Below are positions 47,264 to 55,203 of a DNA stretch of 64,000 nucleotides, one piece after another (the stretch's first letter is position 1; every line of letters begins with the position of its first letter). The position numbers were made by a program, and so were the translations under genes. Under the pieces are notes generated by a model. It did no database searches. It was not told the DNA's origin and saw only the letters and a program-made list of their open reading frames with translations. The stretch comes from an uncultured Lachnospiraceae bacterium (GTDB lineage Bacteria > Bacillota > Clostridia > Lachnospirales > Lachnospiraceae). Where the stretch lies: the NCBI GenBank assembly GCA_946558465.1, contig CAMNTM010000001.1, positions 186,001-250,000 of the forward strand. The letters run 5' to 3'.

Positions 47264-48461
47264 ACTTGTTCCCTCCTTGTACTTTCAGCTTCTTTGCCAG
47301 TCTTTCAAATGCCGGCAGAGAACGCCTGATTTTATTAAAAGAAACGCAGAATGATATTCTGGCATAGCCGGGATATTCAAACGCGGTTCCTCCCACAAGT
47401 AAAATATTGCAGCTATGTGCCGCCGAAAGAAATGCTTTTTCATCTCCTCCCGGTACTTTCACAAAGAGATAAAAGGCACCTTCCGGCTCCTTCATCTCAA
47501 ATCCAAGCTCACATAATTTATCATATAAAAGATTCTTATTTCTCCTGTAATATTCGATATTTACCTTTTCCTCCAGGCATTCTGCCGCTACCCGCTGAAA
47601 AAGAGACGGCGCATTGACAAATCCAAGCATGCCTGTAGCAATCCGTACTGCTTTTATCAGATCCTTACTTCCCGATACCTCGTCTGGAACTACAAGATAG
47701 CCAATACGCTCGCCCGGAATTGATAAAGACTTGCTGAATGAATACGCCACTAATGTATCTGCATAATATTTTGTCCAGTAGGGCGGCTCTTTCTCTTTAT
47801 ATACAAGCTCTCGGTACGGTTCGTCGGAAATCAGGTATATCTCGTGTCCGTATTCTTTTTCCTTTTTCTTCATAATCCCGGCAAGTCTGATAATTGTCTC
47901 TTCTGTATATACCGCCCCTGTAGGATTATTCGGCGAGTTTACGATTACAAGCTTCGACTTCTCTGTAATCTTTTCCTCAAAATCTTCAAAATCCGGCTGA
48001 AAATCTTCTGGATCCGGCTTTACGGAAACAAGCTTTCCATTCCAGTTGTCAATGAAGCTTGCATAGCCGGGATAATAAGGCTTTATAACGATAACCTCAT
48101 CCCCCGGATTAATAAGTGAGTACATTGCGATATTCATGGCTCCCGCTGCTCCAGATGACATAATAATATTATGCTCCTTAAAATCCGTTCCATATCTTGC
48201 ATTAATTGTCTCTGCAATACGGATTCTTACAGTCTCATAGCCTGCATCACACATATAACTGTGAAGCTCCATAGGATTTTTATTCATCAGCTTTAGGACG
48301 GATTTCTTTATCCCTCCCGGCGCTTCAGCCCCCGGATTTCCGATACTGAAATCAAACACATTCTCCGGCCCGTATATTTTTTCCAAACGTTTTCCTTCTT
48401 CGAATGCTCTGCGGATAGGCGACTCCTTCTTAAGCTGCTTCTGCATTTTTTCTGACAGCAT
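47244..48461 (-). CDS. PLP-dependent aminotransferase (class I/II)
   Basis: 405-aa aspartate-aminotransferase-like enzyme. PLP lysine in YSFSKSLSIPGERIGY, and the NSPNNPTGAVYT and DEPYRELVYKEK motifs are clear. It probably moves the amino group between the imported compound and a keto acid. It follows the alcohol dehydrogenase gene by 36 bp and overlaps the lyase gene. Confidence 0.9.
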   Translation of the reverse strand: MLSEKMQKQLKKESPIRRAFEEGKRLEKIYGPENVFDFSIGNPGAEAPGGIKKSVLKLMNKNPMELHSYMCDAGYETVRIRIAETINARYGTDFKEHNIIMSSGAAGAMNIAMYSLINPGDEVIVIKPYYPGYASFIDNWNGKLVSVKPDPEDFQPDFEDFEEKITEKSKLVIVNSPNNPTGAVYTEETIIRLAGIMKKKEKEYGHEIYLISDEPYRELVYKEKEPPYWTKYYADTLVAYSFSKSLSIPGERIGYLVVPDEVSGSKDLIKAVRIATGMLGFVNAPSLFQRVAAECLEEKVNIEYYRRNKNLLYDKLCELGFEMKEPEGAFYLFVKVPGGDEKAFLSAAHSCNILLVGGTAFEYPGYARISFCVSFNKIRRSLPAFERLAKKLKVQGGNKFGEKSS

Positions 48462-48497
48462 ATTCTCACCACTTTACTCTTAAATTTTACCTGTACC

Positions 48498-49577
48498 TCA
48501 ATATATTTCTTTCAATGCCTCTGCAACTCTTGCATAAGCCTCTTTCGTATCGTCTACAAACTCCGAACTGCACAATGCTTCACAGATCGTCTGTATCGTC
48601 CCTGGACTGCAGTCGAGTCCCAATGCATCCAGAGTCATCGGCATCCTCATCTCCTTCATATAAGCTCTCAGCTTATCTATTCCGGCGGCATCACGATTAA
48701 ATCTGAGCTGGGCAAGAAGCCCTGTAGCCACAATCTCTCCGTGAATAAAAAAAATACTCTCTTTGAAATAGCATGTACGGATAGTTTCATACATACGGTG
48801 CGCCAATGCCGTCTGTCTCTTTGCCCGCATCAGCGCACTTACAATACCGGTAAGCGCAATCGTACAAAACACTACATTATGAAGAGTCTGCGTGCAGCGC
48901 TGCTTTTCCACATCTCGATACGCCTGTTTTCCATACTTTTCTAATATGTCATATACATATTCAGCCATTTTATAGGCGCTGTACTTTTCTATCGTATCTG
49001 TCTCCAGCGTAATTTCCGGCTTTCCGTTAGAAATCTCTATACATTTGGCCATTGCGTCCATGATTCCGGCAGCTAAAAGCCTGGGCGGCTGGTATGCCAT
49101 AATCTCTTCATCAACCAATACAGAATTAACCTCGTAATCAAAGTGAAGATAACCAACACATTTTCCCTCATCTGTATACATGACACTTAAAGGACTATAG
49201 GAAGCACAGGTAGCTGCTGACGAAGGGACCAATACTACTGGAAGCTCCAGCTCTGCTGCCGCTGCTTTCGTAAGATCCATAATTCGTCCTCCGCCTACCC
49301 CTGCCAAGACATCACAACTGTTTAAAACAACTGCCTGTTTTAATTCCTCTACCTTTCTGTAACTCGGAAAACCATCATACTCCTCCCAGACACTATCAAG
49401 TTCTGCATTAAAAAAGCTGTTTTTCATGCGCTTTTGTACTGCTGACAGTGCATGCGGTCCTCCGATAACATATACTCTTTTTCCATAGCGTGCAATCTCT
49501 TCCCCGCTGTGATCCAGAATATTCCTTTCCTGCAGATAACGACCTGCACCAAAACGATAGCTTACGTATTCTTCCAT
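48498..49577 (-). CDS. Iron-containing alcohol dehydrogenase (glycerol dehydrogenase-like)
   Basis: 359-aa NAD(P)-dependent dehydrogenase of the iron-type family, glycerol dehydrogenase branch. A nucleotide-binding GVGGGRIMDLTKAAA is present, and metal ligands appear in AAGIMDAMAK (Asp), IHGEIVATGL (His) and ALAHRMYE (His). Other branch members act on glycerol, butanol or phosphonoacetaldehyde-type substrates. Context suggests oxidation or reduction of an intermediate from the dehydratase next door. Start supported by GGAGATAAAAG. Confidence 0.88.
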   Translation of the reverse strand: MEEYVSYRFGAGRYLQERNILDHSGEEIARYGKRVYVIGGPHALSAVQKRMKNSFFNAELDSVWEEYDGFPSYRKVEELKQAVVLNSCDVLAGVGGGRIMDLTKAAAAELELPVVLVPSSAATCASYSPLSVMYTDEGKCVGYLHFDYEVNSVLVDEEIMAYQPPRLLAAGIMDAMAKCIEISNGKPEITLETDTIEKYSAYKMAEYVYDILEKYGKQAYRDVEKQRCTQTLHNVVFCTIALTGIVSALMRAKRQTALAHRMYETIRTCYFKESIFFIHGEIVATGLLAQLRFNRDAAGIDKLRAYMKEMRMPMTLDALGLDCSPGTIQTICEALCSSEFVDDTKEAYARVAEALKEIY

Positions 49578-49591
49578 CTTTTATCTCCTGG

Positions 49592-50773
49592 TTACTGAAT
49601 TCTAGTTTTTCTTGCCGTCTCAAATACATATTCCGATATCTCATTTCCAATCCCTGGAAGCTCTGGTATCTCATAATACCCTTCTTCAGGCTGGTAATCA
49701 TATTTGGCAAGCCTTTTATTATATTCATGCAGGTTATATACATGGTGCTCATGAATAGTAAAGTTCGGAATCGCTGCCTCCACCTGCAGCGCTGCTGCCG
49801 TAGAAAGAGGACTTGCACACACATGAAGCTGTACTCCCACATCATATACATGCGCCATGTCGCATATTTTCTTTCCTTCTGTAATTCCCCCGCAGTTCCC
49901 CAGGTCAGGCTGAATCATCTGAATAGAATGATTCTCAAAATACGGGGCAAATCCCCATCTCCCGTAAATCCTTTCTCCCTGTGCAATGGGAAGATTCAGC
50001 TTGTCACATACAAATTTATTCATGCCTGGACTAGGAGTACAGGGTTCCTCAAAACAGAAAATCCTGTATTTTCTTGCACACTCTCCCAGCTGTACCGCCG
50101 TCTGCGCATCAATATACGCATGATTCTCCATAATAATATCTATATCCGGTCCTACAGCCTCTCTTACTGCCGACAAACGCTCTATAATAAGATTGACACA
50201 GCATGCCGGCTGAAGCCTTGTCGTTCTCTCATGGTTATATCTGGTTCCATCCGGGTCAAATGTAAAAAAATCAATTTTGAGTGCATCATAGCCCTCCTGC
50301 ACAGCTTTTTCGGCATTTTTTACATAATCCTCTACAGACAAAGCCGGCTTTCTTTCACTGCCCCAGCCGAACTGAAGCTGACTTGCATAACATCTGAGCC
50401 GGCTGCGCATCTTTCCCCCAAGAAGCTTGTATACCGGCGCCTGAAAGTATTTTCCCTTTATATCCCACAGTGCAGTATCCAGAGCAGATATTCCTGCAAA
50501 TACTACAGGTCCGCCGTTTTGCCCCCAGAAGGAAGCCTTATACATCCGCTCCCAAAGCACTTCATGATCAAGCGGATCCATACCGATTATCATTCTGGAA
50601 AAATCCTGCACCATACCATATGCCGCTGTCGCACCAGTCCCATATGCTAAAGCTGCCTCACCATCCCCATAGATTCCTTCATCCGTATATACTCTGCACA
50701 GAATCGGACGCCATGCAGGATTATCCGCCGGTCTGTCCTCCACCAGCATCACATCTACTTTTGTAATCTTCAT
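49592..50773 (-). CDS. Enolase-superfamily sugar-acid dehydratase (mandelate racemase-like)
   Basis: 393-aa member of the mandelate racemase/muconate lactonising group. The N-terminal capping domain is followed by the barrel with metal ligands in ENHAYID (Glu), FEEPCTPS (Glu) and GERIYG (Glu). ALKIDFF supplies the Lys, and HVCASP the catalytic His. This residue set fits an acid-sugar dehydratase such as galactonate or mannonate dehydratase-like enzymes, but the specificity is not settled. Start set at ATG 50773; a GTG three codons earlier is possible. It heads the operon. Confidence 0.88.
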   Translation of the reverse strand: MKITKVDVMLVEDRPADNPAWRPILCRVYTDEGIYGDGEAALAYGTGATAAYGMVQDFSRMIIGMDPLDHEVLWERMYKASFWGQNGGPVVFAGISALDTALWDIKGKYFQAPVYKLLGGKMRSRLRCYASQLQFGWGSERKPALSVEDYVKNAEKAVQEGYDALKIDFFTFDPDGTRYNHERTTRLQPACCVNLIIERLSAVREAVGPDIDIIMENHAYIDAQTAVQLGECARKYRIFCFEEPCTPSPGMNKFVCDKLNLPIAQGERIYGRWGFAPYFENHSIQMIQPDLGNCGGITEGKKICDMAHVYDVGVQLHVCASPLSTAAALQVEAAIPNFTIHEHHVYNLHEYNKRLAKYDYQPEEGYYEIPELPGIGNEISEYVFETARKTRIQ

Positions 50774-51085
50774 TGCCGTCACTGCCTTCTTTTATTATTC
50801 TGTTAGATATTTACCAATTCTATCCTTTAAAAAGCTTCGTGAAATACACCTTTGTTATTTCCCGCAAATATTTTATCCTATACCCCCCCCCCATGCAAAT
50901 TGTTAATATTTATGTATCATCCTATATATTATTTTTTTCTATAAAACGTAGTTTTTCAGCACAAATAGACATTGTCTATAGTTTCAGCTTTTTATTATAC
51001 TTTTCAATTACAGCAGCCGGCTGATAGGTGTTATGATATTATAAATACATATTGATGCAAATATCAGCACGAGGAGGAAACGATC
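50774..51085. promoter_or_regulatory. Divergent promoter region with C10 tract and palindromes
   Basis: A 312-bp region between the divergent enolase-type gene and the YjiM-like gene. It holds a run of ten C residues at 50883-50892, striking in AT-rich surroundings. An inverted repeat ATAGAC-ATT-GTCTAT lies at 50965-50979, and a perfect 10-bp palindrome CAGCCGGCTG at 51014-51023. A weak plus-strand promoter is possible with TTACAG near 51009 and TATGAT near 51033, about 50 bp before the start codon at 51086. A minus-strand promoter was not clear. Confidence 0.5.
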
Positions 51086-52237
51086 ATGGATATTATTAAA
51101 GACCTGCCAGAGGTATTTGAGGAATTTGCAGAACAGCGGAAAAATTCCTTTCTGGCCGTAAAGAAGTTAAAGGATCAAGGGGTGCCTGTTATCGGCTCAT
51201 ACTGTACCTATTTCCCGCAGGAAATTGCAACTGCTATGGGCGCGGCATCTGTAAGTCTCTGCTCCACTTCTGATGAGACAATTGCAGACGCGGAAAAAGA
51301 CCTGCCAAAAAATTTATGCCCGCTAATCAAGTCCAGCTACGGGTTTGCTATTACAGATAAGTGTCCGTTTTTCTATTTTTCTGATGTAGTCGTAGGGGAA
51401 ACGACCTGTGACGGAAAGAAGAAAATGTATGAATATATGTCTGAATTTAAAGATGTATTTGTTATGGAGCTGCCGAATACACAGAGCGAGGAGGCTCTTA
51501 AGCTTTGGAAGAGCGAAATAATCCGTTTTAAAGAATACCTGGAGAAAAAATTTGATATTACAATCACAGAGGATGCAATAAAAGAGGCAATTAAGATTAA
51601 CAACAATGTAAGAAAGTCTCTCAGAGGCCTCTACGAGCTTATGCAGAATGACCCTGCACCGATTAACGGACAGGATTTATTCAAGGTTCTGTATGGAAGT
51701 ACCTTTAAATTCGATAAAAAGGCTATCCCCGCAGAGGTAGATTCCCTTGTAGCCAAAATCAAGGCAGAATATGCCGAAGGAAAGATGCAGGAGAAAAAAC
51801 CTCGTATTCTCATTACCGGATGTCCTGTAGGCGGCGCTACAGAAAAAATCATCCGTGCAGTGGAAGACAACGGCGGAATCGTAGTTACATACGAAAACTG
51901 CGGCGGAGCAAAATCTATTGACAAGCTGGTAGACGAAAGCAATCCGGATGTTTACGATGCCATCGCAAGACGCTATCTTAATATCGGCTGCTCCGTCATG
52001 ACTCCGAACAAAAACCGTCTGGAACTGCTCGGCAGACTTATCGACGAATATAAGGTGGACGGTGTTATCGAGATGACCCTGCAGGCCTGCCATACCTACA
52101 ACGTAGAGACAAGAGCTATCCGTAAGTTTGTAAACGAAGAAAAGAAGCTTCCTTATATTAATGTAGAGACTGATTATTCTCAGGCAGATGTGGGACAGCT
52201 GAATACAAGAATCGCAGCATTTATTGAAATGTTGTAA
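51086..52237 (+). CDS. 2-hydroxyacyl-CoA dehydratase-family double-cubane protein (YjiM-like)
   Basis: 383 aa, the same length as E. coli YjiM and similar to it along the whole chain. The family relatives are 2-hydroxyacyl-CoA dehydratase subunits and double-cubane iron-sulfur proteins (DCCP). Many cysteines are conserved: Cys40 (GSYCTYF), Cys59, Cys78 (NLCPL), Cys93 (DKCPFF), Cys108 (TTCDG), then ENCGGAK, IGCSVM and QACHTYN. In E. coli and relatives YjiM sits next to an ATP-driven activator (YjiL); none is encoded here within range. It lies alone on the plus strand and is followed by a palindromic terminator. The reaction is unknown. Double-cubane proteins reduce small molecules such as acetylene in known cases. 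Confidence 0.9.
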   Translation: MDIIKDLPEVFEEFAEQRKNSFLAVKKLKDQGVPVIGSYCTYFPQEIATAMGAASVSLCSTSDETIADAEKDLPKNLCPLIKSSYGFAITDKCPFFYFSDVVVGETTCDGKKKMYEYMSEFKDVFVMELPNTQSEEALKLWKSEIIRFKEYLEKKFDITITEDAIKEAIKINNNVRKSLRGLYELMQNDPAPINGQDLFKVLYGSTFKFDKKAIPAEVDSLVAKIKAEYAEGKMQEKKPRILITGCPVGGATEKIIRAVEDNGGIVVTYENCGGAKSIDKLVDESNPDVYDAIARRYLNIGCSVMTPNKNRLELLGRLIDEYKVDGVIEMTLQACHTYNVETRAIRKFVNEEKKLPYINVETDYSQADVGQLNTRIAAFIEML

Positions 52238-52246
52238 TTGTAGTCT

Positions 52247-52278
52247 GGGACGGGGTATTTCTAGAAATACCCCGTCCC
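52247..52278. repeat. Palindromic element, copy 1 (16-bp arms)
   Basis: A perfect 32-bp palindrome starting GGGACGGGGTATTT, with CTAG at the centre. It fills the 51-bp gap between the convergent YjiM-like and ECF genes, so it can serve both as terminator. Its right end TACCCCGTCCCCAATTCA is identical to the second copy at 63239. Confidence 0.85.
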
Positions 52279-52288
52279 CAATTCATCA

Positions 52289-52879
52289 TTATACCGCCAT
52301 CCTGCTGTAAAGTTTCTTTATCGGGCGATAGAATACTATAATCGTAACCACCATAAATACCGCATTTATCACGGTTGCCGGAATCGACATGGCAGACCCT
52401 AAAACTGCCGCCCTAAACCCGCTTCCTAATATCATCATCTCTACCGCGCCCATCACCAGCTCTATAACAATGTTCATGCAGCCATAAACTATTGCGCAGA
52501 TAACTGCTCCTGTGTATTCTTTATTTTTGTCTCCATCTGCTTTTCTTTTTATAACAGCAAACAGCGCTCCGATAATCAGGCATTTCACAATAGTTTCTAT
52601 GAAAACCTGAGGAACATCCTGAAGGTATCCATTTAAAATGTCGAATATTATCAGGCCGAGGGTGCCGGATACGGCGCCTCTTTTTCCTCCCTGAAGCAAA
52701 ACTCCTGTAACTACGAAGATATGTCCGAAGTGTACAAAGGGAGTTCCTACTGCCGCCGGAAGAGGAATCCTGAAAGACTGAATACCCAGAAATGTAATCG
52801 CTGCAAAAAATGCAGTTACTACAATAACTTTAATTCGGTCCGTCTCTGCCGTGTGTTCTTTTACTGTGTTTGTGCTCAT
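52289..52879 (-). CDS. ECF transporter S component
   Basis: 196-aa membrane protein with about five or six helices, of the ECF riboflavin/B-vitamin type substrate-binding family (VVTAFFAAITFLGIQSFRI, HFGHIFVVTGVLLQGGKRGAVSG). The S component captures a micronutrient and works with a shared energising module (EcfA, EcfT) that is not encoded here. No riboswitch was recognised in front of it, so the substrate cannot be inferred. AGGAGGTT lies 11 bp upstream of the ATG. It is convergent with the YjiM-like gene. Confidence 0.85.
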   Translation of the reverse strand: MSTNTVKEHTAETDRIKVIVVTAFFAAITFLGIQSFRIPLPAAVGTPFVHFGHIFVVTGVLLQGGKRGAVSGTLGLIIFDILNGYLQDVPQVFIETIVKCLIIGALFAVIKRKADGDKNKEYTGAVICAIVYGCMNIVIELVMGAVEMMILGSGFRAAVLGSAMSIPATVINAVFMVVTIIVFYRPIKKLYSRMAV

Positions 52880-52949
52880 TGTGCTGATAACCTCCTATGC
52901 TGTATGTTGGGCAGCAAATTTACTTTTCTTAATTCATCTGATGATTATC

Positions 52950-53057
52950 TTACCGCACAAGTGGTTCTTTATAAACAGCCAGTTTTATTGCAAATGAACA
53001 GTCCAGTTGAAAAGTAGTTCTTCCGGAACCATTTTTACCGATAACATTAATCTCTAA
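52950..53057 (-). pseudogene. Walker-A-like remnant (putative ATPase fragment)
   Basis: Right after the BtpA-family stop codon a short open stretch reads VIGKNGSGRTTFQLD and stops at 52950. The GKNGSGRTT core is one residue away from a P-loop. The 30-odd codons have no start, no ribosome-binding site and no family after the motif. It may be a leftover of an ATPase gene, possibly of an ECF module, or a chance match. Confidence 0.3.
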
Positions 53058-53853
53058 ACTCCCTCACAACCTTCATAAATTCCTTCACCCTCTTAACATC
53101 CGTCTGATTCTCGAATTTACCGTCGTATTTAAAGGTTGTCCCGACTACCGCGCCGTCTGCGATAGACAGAAGCTTTTCTATCGTCTCTTTCCGGGACCCG
53201 GTATTCGCCAGAACAACCGTATCAGGCACACTTTTTTTCACTCGTTCAAGCACTTCTGTATCTGTCATGCTTCCGGCCGTAATTCCAGAAACGCACAGTG
53301 CGTCGGGTCTGCAGTTAAATACCGTTGTTTTGGCAATTTCTGCCGCATCACGCTGGGCCATATATCTGGCTGCTTCCGGAACAATATTAAATAGAAGCTT
53401 TACGTCCTGTGCCCCGACTGCATGCTGATGCCTTACTACATCTCCGCAGTTTGTATTCCATAATCCAAAGTCACTTGCATATACACCGGTGAAAATCTCT
53501 CTGACAAATTTTGCCTCCGTGGCCGCTGCCAAATCCAGCGATGCATACGGGTCCCAGAGCACGTTTACCCCAAAGGGTATGGATATATAGGATTTCAATT
53601 CCCCGATAATGCGTGCCATCGAAGCAACCGTCGCTTTCTCAACCTTTGTAAGATATGGCAGGCTGAACTCGTTGCTGAACATTACTGCATCCACTCCGCC
53701 TTCCTGCAATGCCTCCAAATCCTCTTTTGCTTTTTCGACCACCCAGCTCATCCCTTTTACTTCATTATATCCCGGATCTCCCGGCAGAGCCTGAAGATGA
53801 CACATCGCTATAACCGCCTTCTCTGTCCCCATCACTTCTCCTAACCAGCTCAT
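53047..53853 (-). CDS. BtpA/SgcQ family protein
   Basis: 268-aa TIM-barrel-like protein of the BtpA family, whose members include SgcQ of the E. coli sgc PTS cluster. Conserved stretches are IAMCHLQALPGDPGY, GGVDAVMFSNEFSLPYL and DGAVVGTTFKYDGKFENQTD. The biochemical role is not established; photosystem assembly and nucleosidase-like roles have been suggested for different members. Here it lies at the downstream end of the PTS locus, after nagA and separated from it by 130 bp. This resembles the sgc arrangement and suggests a step in sugar catabolism. AGGAGG precedes the ATG. Confidence 0.85.
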   Translation of the reverse strand: MSWLGEVMGTEKAVIAMCHLQALPGDPGYNEVKGMSWVVEKAKEDLEALQEGGVDAVMFSNEFSLPYLTKVEKATVASMARIIGELKSYISIPFGVNVLWDPYASLDLAAATEAKFVREIFTGVYASDFGLWNTNCGDVVRHQHAVGAQDVKLLFNIVPEAARYMAQRDAAEIAKTTVFNCRPDALCVSGITAGSMTDTEVLERVKKSVPDTVVLANTGSRKETIEKLLSIADGAVVGTTFKYDGKFENQTDVKRVKEFMKVVREFRD

Positions 53854-53983
53854 CTTTTCCTCCTGTCTATTTTCTATTTAATTCATTTACTTTTCTAAAA
53901 ATCCTATTCTGACAGCAGCGCGTACTATTCTCCTTCCGTGGGCTTTCCGTTTTTAAGAACTGTACGGCTCTTCTATAGCTCTT

Positions 53984-55126
53984 CTATAGCCTCTCTATAC
54001 ATACCGCCCCTCTGCAAAGGGTCTGCTCCACCGAATAGTCCTCATTCAATACCGTTATATCCGCATCAAATCCCGGAAGCAGACGTCCCTTTCTGTCATC
54101 CATTCCAAGAAGAACTGCCGCGTTAAGCGAACACGCATCCACTACATTCACCAATTCAATCTCCGCCTCCTGCACAGCTATTCTGAATATAGCGTTCATG
54201 CCAAGAGAACAGCCCATGTACATTCCTGTTCCGATTTCTACGCAGCTTCCGTCCTCCCGGACTTCTGTATTATGGCCGCTTGTATAAAATACTCCCGGAG
54301 GCATACCCTGGCACGCAAGTGCATCCGTAACAAAAATAAGCTTCTCACGTCCTTTCATCTTTGATAATATGGCCGCTGCAGGAGCTGATACCATATGACC
54401 GTCGCAGGCACACTCGCAAAACAGTCTGTCATTCAGCATTGCCGCACCCACACAGCCCGGTGCACGGTGATGAAGCGCAGTCATACAGTTAAAGGTATGT
54501 GTTATATTTTTCAGTCCATGATTTACAGCCTTTTGAATCGTATCATAGTCCGCCGCCGTATGTCCTGCAGACGGTATCACGCCGCGGGCAGTAATATGAT
54601 CCAGCAGCGCAAAAGCCCCCTCCCGCTCCGGTGCAATCGTACAGATTTTCACCAGTCCTTCCGCCGCATCGTGATAAAGATCATATTCCCGGATATCCGG
54701 GGCCTGTATCCATCTTTCTTCCATACCTCCTGCATATTCCAATCCAATAAACGGCCCTTCCAGATTAATTCCAAGAATTTCTGCTCCCTTGCCATGCTCT
54801 TTATATACATTTACTACATTTTTTATCGCTTTCAATGTTGATTTACGCGAATCGGTAAATGTAGCCGCAAGAAACGATGTAACGCCGAACTCCGGTACTC
54901 GTAATGCCCACTTTTTAATACCTGCTTCGTCTGTATCCATAATATCCACACCAAATCCTCCATGTGTATGGATATCAATAAACCCTGGCAGCAGCATTCT
55001 GCTGCCATAGTCAATATCTGCCGGCACATCGTATCCCAGACGTTCTATGATTCTTCCGTTTTCTATCTTAACCGCGTCTGGAATAAAATCCTCTTTATAC
55101 CAGACCCTCTTACTCTTTATTATCAT
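53984..55126 (-). CDS. nagA: N-acetylglucosamine-6-phosphate deacetylase
   Basis: Removes acetate from GlcNAc-6-phosphate to give glucosamine-6-phosphate, in the cytoplasm. 380 aa. The metal and catalytic residues are complete: FIDIHTHGGFG, EGPFIGLEYAGG (Glu), SAGHTAADYD (His), THTFNCMTALHH (His) and VTDALACQGMPP (Asp). Start set at ATG 55126, weakly supported; a TTG six codons earlier is possible. Placed between the PTS permease gene and btpA, it suggests that the imported sugar contains N-acetylated amino sugar. nagB is not in the window. Confidence 0.93.
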   Translation of the reverse strand: MIIKSKRVWYKEDFIPDAVKIENGRIIERLGYDVPADIDYGSRMLLPGFIDIHTHGGFGVDIMDTDEAGIKKWALRVPEFGVTSFLAATFTDSRKSTLKAIKNVVNVYKEHGKGAEILGINLEGPFIGLEYAGGMEERWIQAPDIREYDLYHDAAEGLVKICTIAPEREGAFALLDHITARGVIPSAGHTAADYDTIQKAVNHGLKNITHTFNCMTALHHRAPGCVGAAMLNDRLFCECACDGHMVSAPAAAILSKMKGREKLIFVTDALACQGMPPGVFYTSGHNTEVREDGSCVEIGTGMYMGCSLGMNAIFRIAVQEAEIELVNVVDACSLNAAVLLGMDDRKGRLLPGFDADITVLNEDYSVEQTLCRGAVCIERL

Positions 55127-55203
55127 TTTATCATCACATTCCAATCTTCATTATTTATATCCACTTCCCGGCACAACGAAAAATAAACTCGTGTCCGCTT
55201 TCT

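Noticed and set aside
49490-50650. Plus-strand open frame of 386 codons
   Set aside because: Antisense to the enolase-superfamily gene with its catalytic motifs intact; the reverse frame is Cys/His/Arg-rich shadow sequence.
52880-53046. Vitamin riboswitch before the ECF S component
   Set aside because: No cobalamin, TPP, FMN or other aptamer hallmark was recognised; only a short ATPase-like remnant and a ribosome-binding site are seen.
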